Assembly (NCBI GenBank): GCA_963972425.1
Contig: CAXAUF010000004.1
Coordinates: 55,677-119,676 of the forward strand
From: Algorimicrobium sp002414705
GTDB taxonomy: Bacteria > Bacteroidota > Bacteroidia > Flavobacteriales > Flavobacteriaceae
Direction: 5' to 3'
DNA length: 64,000 nucleotides
Numbering within the stretch: the first letter of the stretch is position 1; each line of letters starts with the position of its first letter. A program made the translations under genes and the position numbers. Below, piece by piece: positions 63,036 to 64,000 of this stretch. The notes beneath the pieces are model-generated. The model had not been told where the DNA came from, did no database searches, and saw nothing but the letters and a program-made list of their open reading frames with translations.

Positions 63036-63063
63036 ATGCCCAACAAATACGTAGTTCTACGTA

Positions 63064-63094
63064 TTGAGGTTGTTGTTTAATTTTGTTAGATTTG
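63064..63094 (+). promoter_or_regulatory. Promoter TTG-N20-TAGATTTG
   Basis: TTG at 63064-63066, 20-nt spacer, TAGATTTG at 63087-63094. Leader about 60 nt to the ATG at 63160. Confidence 0.55.
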
Positions 63095-63159
63095 GTATAG
63101 ATATATACACACCATTATGTATATATGTATCTTGCCATACATTTAAACAAAATCAGAAT

Positions 63160-63726
63160 ATGAGAAAATTTACATTATTAGCTATAATTTTTGTTTCTAC
63201 ATTTTCATCTGCACAAATTCCAGGGTTTTGGGAATCAAAAGAATTTAGTAAAGATGTTTCTTTATTCAAAGCTAAAACTTTTTTAACTCAAGATGTTTTA
63301 AAGACATCGGAAAACTCACTACAATTTGAAGCAATACCTTTGGCTGCTGCAAGTTCTGGAGAATTAACAACCTTAATTTATAAATGTGAAAGCCAAAATG
63401 CAGATGGATTAATTTTAGGTTTTTATGGAAATTATTGGGATTCTACATCTGGAGTAATTTATCAAGGTTATGGATTTAAAAACCTTCCAAAAGACAAAGC
63501 CTATAACTTTTTAAACAAAATAGAATCAGAAATCGAAAAGAATCAAAAATTCTTAAAAGACAACAATGACAACAATAACATTGTATTCGAATTTGACGAC
63601 ATCAAAGTTATGATTTGGACAACCTCAGGAAGTTATCTAATACGAGTTTTTTATAATGGATTCGATTCCACTTGGGAAAGGATATCTTTTGAGCGGTCTA
63701 AACGAAGATTTGAAAGAAAAATTTAA
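63160..63726 (+). CDS. Secreted protein of unknown function
   Basis: 188 residues from ATG 63160, which starts a signal peptide (MRKFTLLAIIFVSTFSSAQ); an upstream ATG at 63064 would add 32 residues overlapping the promoter box. The mature part has mixed alpha/beta character (LTTLIYKCESQNADGLILGF, NKIESEIEKNQKFL, FEFDDIKVMIW). I recognise no family. It is 10 nt upstream of a second small gene that runs off the window. Confidence 0.75.
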   Translation: MRKFTLLAIIFVSTFSSAQIPGFWESKEFSKDVSLFKAKTFLTQDVLKTSENSLQFEAIPLAAASSGELTTLIYKCESQNADGLILGFYGNYWDSTSGVIYQGYGFKNLPKDKAYNFLNKIESEIEKNQKFLKDNNDNNNIVFEFDDIKVMIWTTSGSYLIRVFYNGFDSTWERISFERSKRRFERKI

Positions 63727-63736
63727 CAAATTGAAT

Positions 63737-64000
63737 ATGACATACGAAAGTATTTTTAATAGCCCAGAATTTGACAATCGATTTGACCATTTAATGGTTT
63801 CAATAAAAGAATATTTAAATGAAACCCAATACGATTTAGGTGATTTAGAAATAGAAGAAATTATCGGATGGCACGATTGGGGAACGGAACGGAAAATATA
63901 CGCAAGTGATAAATGCCCTTTAGACATAAAAACCGAAATAACCGACTTGATAAAAAAGCAACCAAAAATGCAATCAAATTATATAACTCTAAAAGATTAC
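63737..64000 (+). CDS. Unknown protein, 3' partial
   Basis: ATG at 63737; 88 codons visible before the window ends with no stop. Acidic, with FDNRFDHLMVSIKEYL, QYDLGDLEIEEIIGWHDWG and DKCPLDIKTEITDLIKK. No signal peptide and no family recognised. Its start is 10 nt after the previous stop, suggesting co-transcription. Confidence 0.7.
   Translation, partial: MTYESIFNSPEFDNRFDHLMVSIKEYLNETQYDLGDLEIEEIIGWHDWGTERKIYASDKCPLDIKTEITDLIKKQPKMQSNYITLKDY

Noticed and set aside
63637..63927. 96-codon minus-strand frame
   Set aside because: It lies opposite two adjoining plus-strand genes with better starts and composition.

Overview
The window looks like a chromosomal segment of a member of the Flavobacteriaceae (Bacteroidota); I cannot name the genus. 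The evidence is low G+C, almost no Shine-Dalgarno sequences, several flavobacterial-type promoters (TTG-N17-23-TAnnTTTG), a type IX secretion (T9SS) C-terminal sorting signal, bacillithiol synthesis (BshC), the small Bacteroidetes ribosomal protein DUF4295, and SusC-style carboxypeptidase-regulatory domains. Most of it is housekeeping sequence with a few accessory islands. I see no tRNA, rRNA, insertion sequence, prophage or CRISPR array.

Layout. 2-4721: a very large modular surface protein (5' end outside the window) and a small T9SS-sorted partner. 4722-8076 (minus): an ECF sigma factor, its probable membrane anti-sigma factor, a repeat-rich secreted protein and an M23 peptidase. 8251-9895: DUF2911 protein and MeaB GTPase. 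9903-11988: NAD-dependent sugar epimerase and a membrane-bound AraC-type regulator. 12081-17282: envelope-glycan cassette (two GT39 membrane glycosyltransferases, a polyprenol-phosphate GT2, a LAB_N membrane protein and a PAP2 phosphatase on the other strand), followed by a MATE exporter. 19353-23357: nitronate monooxygenase-like protein, mnmA, and a fasciclin lipoprotein trailed by the frameshifted tail of another fasciclin domain.

23618-32811 (minus): guaA, a LysM/periplasmic-binding fusion, OsmC, DUF3820, pyrG, yidC and a MORN-repeat protein. 32871-36546: PLP decarboxylase coupled to bshC, divergent from miaE. 36690-41725: a carboxypeptidase-regulatory protein, rimO, a fibronectin lipoprotein and a serine hydrolase. 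41785-46727 (minus): ftsY, DUF4295, rpmG, rpmB, then cinA, an orphan HPt protein, a fumarylacetoacetase-family protein and a DEDDh exonuclease. 46943-55000: membrane protein, serine hydrolase, small membrane protein, 2-oxoacid dehydrogenase E2, GT2, recR, a sodium:solute symporter and a CoA-binding protein. 55357-64000: fabH, S9 peptidase, htpG, a cysteine-motif/carboxypeptidase-regulatory protein with a transglutaminase-like protein, and two small unknown genes, the last one cut by the window end.

No single obviously new defence or biosynthetic system stands out. The best candidates for something undescribed are: the ECF-linked protein whose coiled-coil repeat spacings all fit 7+4k; the dockerin-like/T9SS two-gene surface unit; the bshC-decarboxylase pair; the orphan HPt protein joined to cinA; hairpin-rich leaders and spacers (rimO leader, rpmG-DUF4295 spacer, the gap before fabH); and the decayed fasciclin tail.
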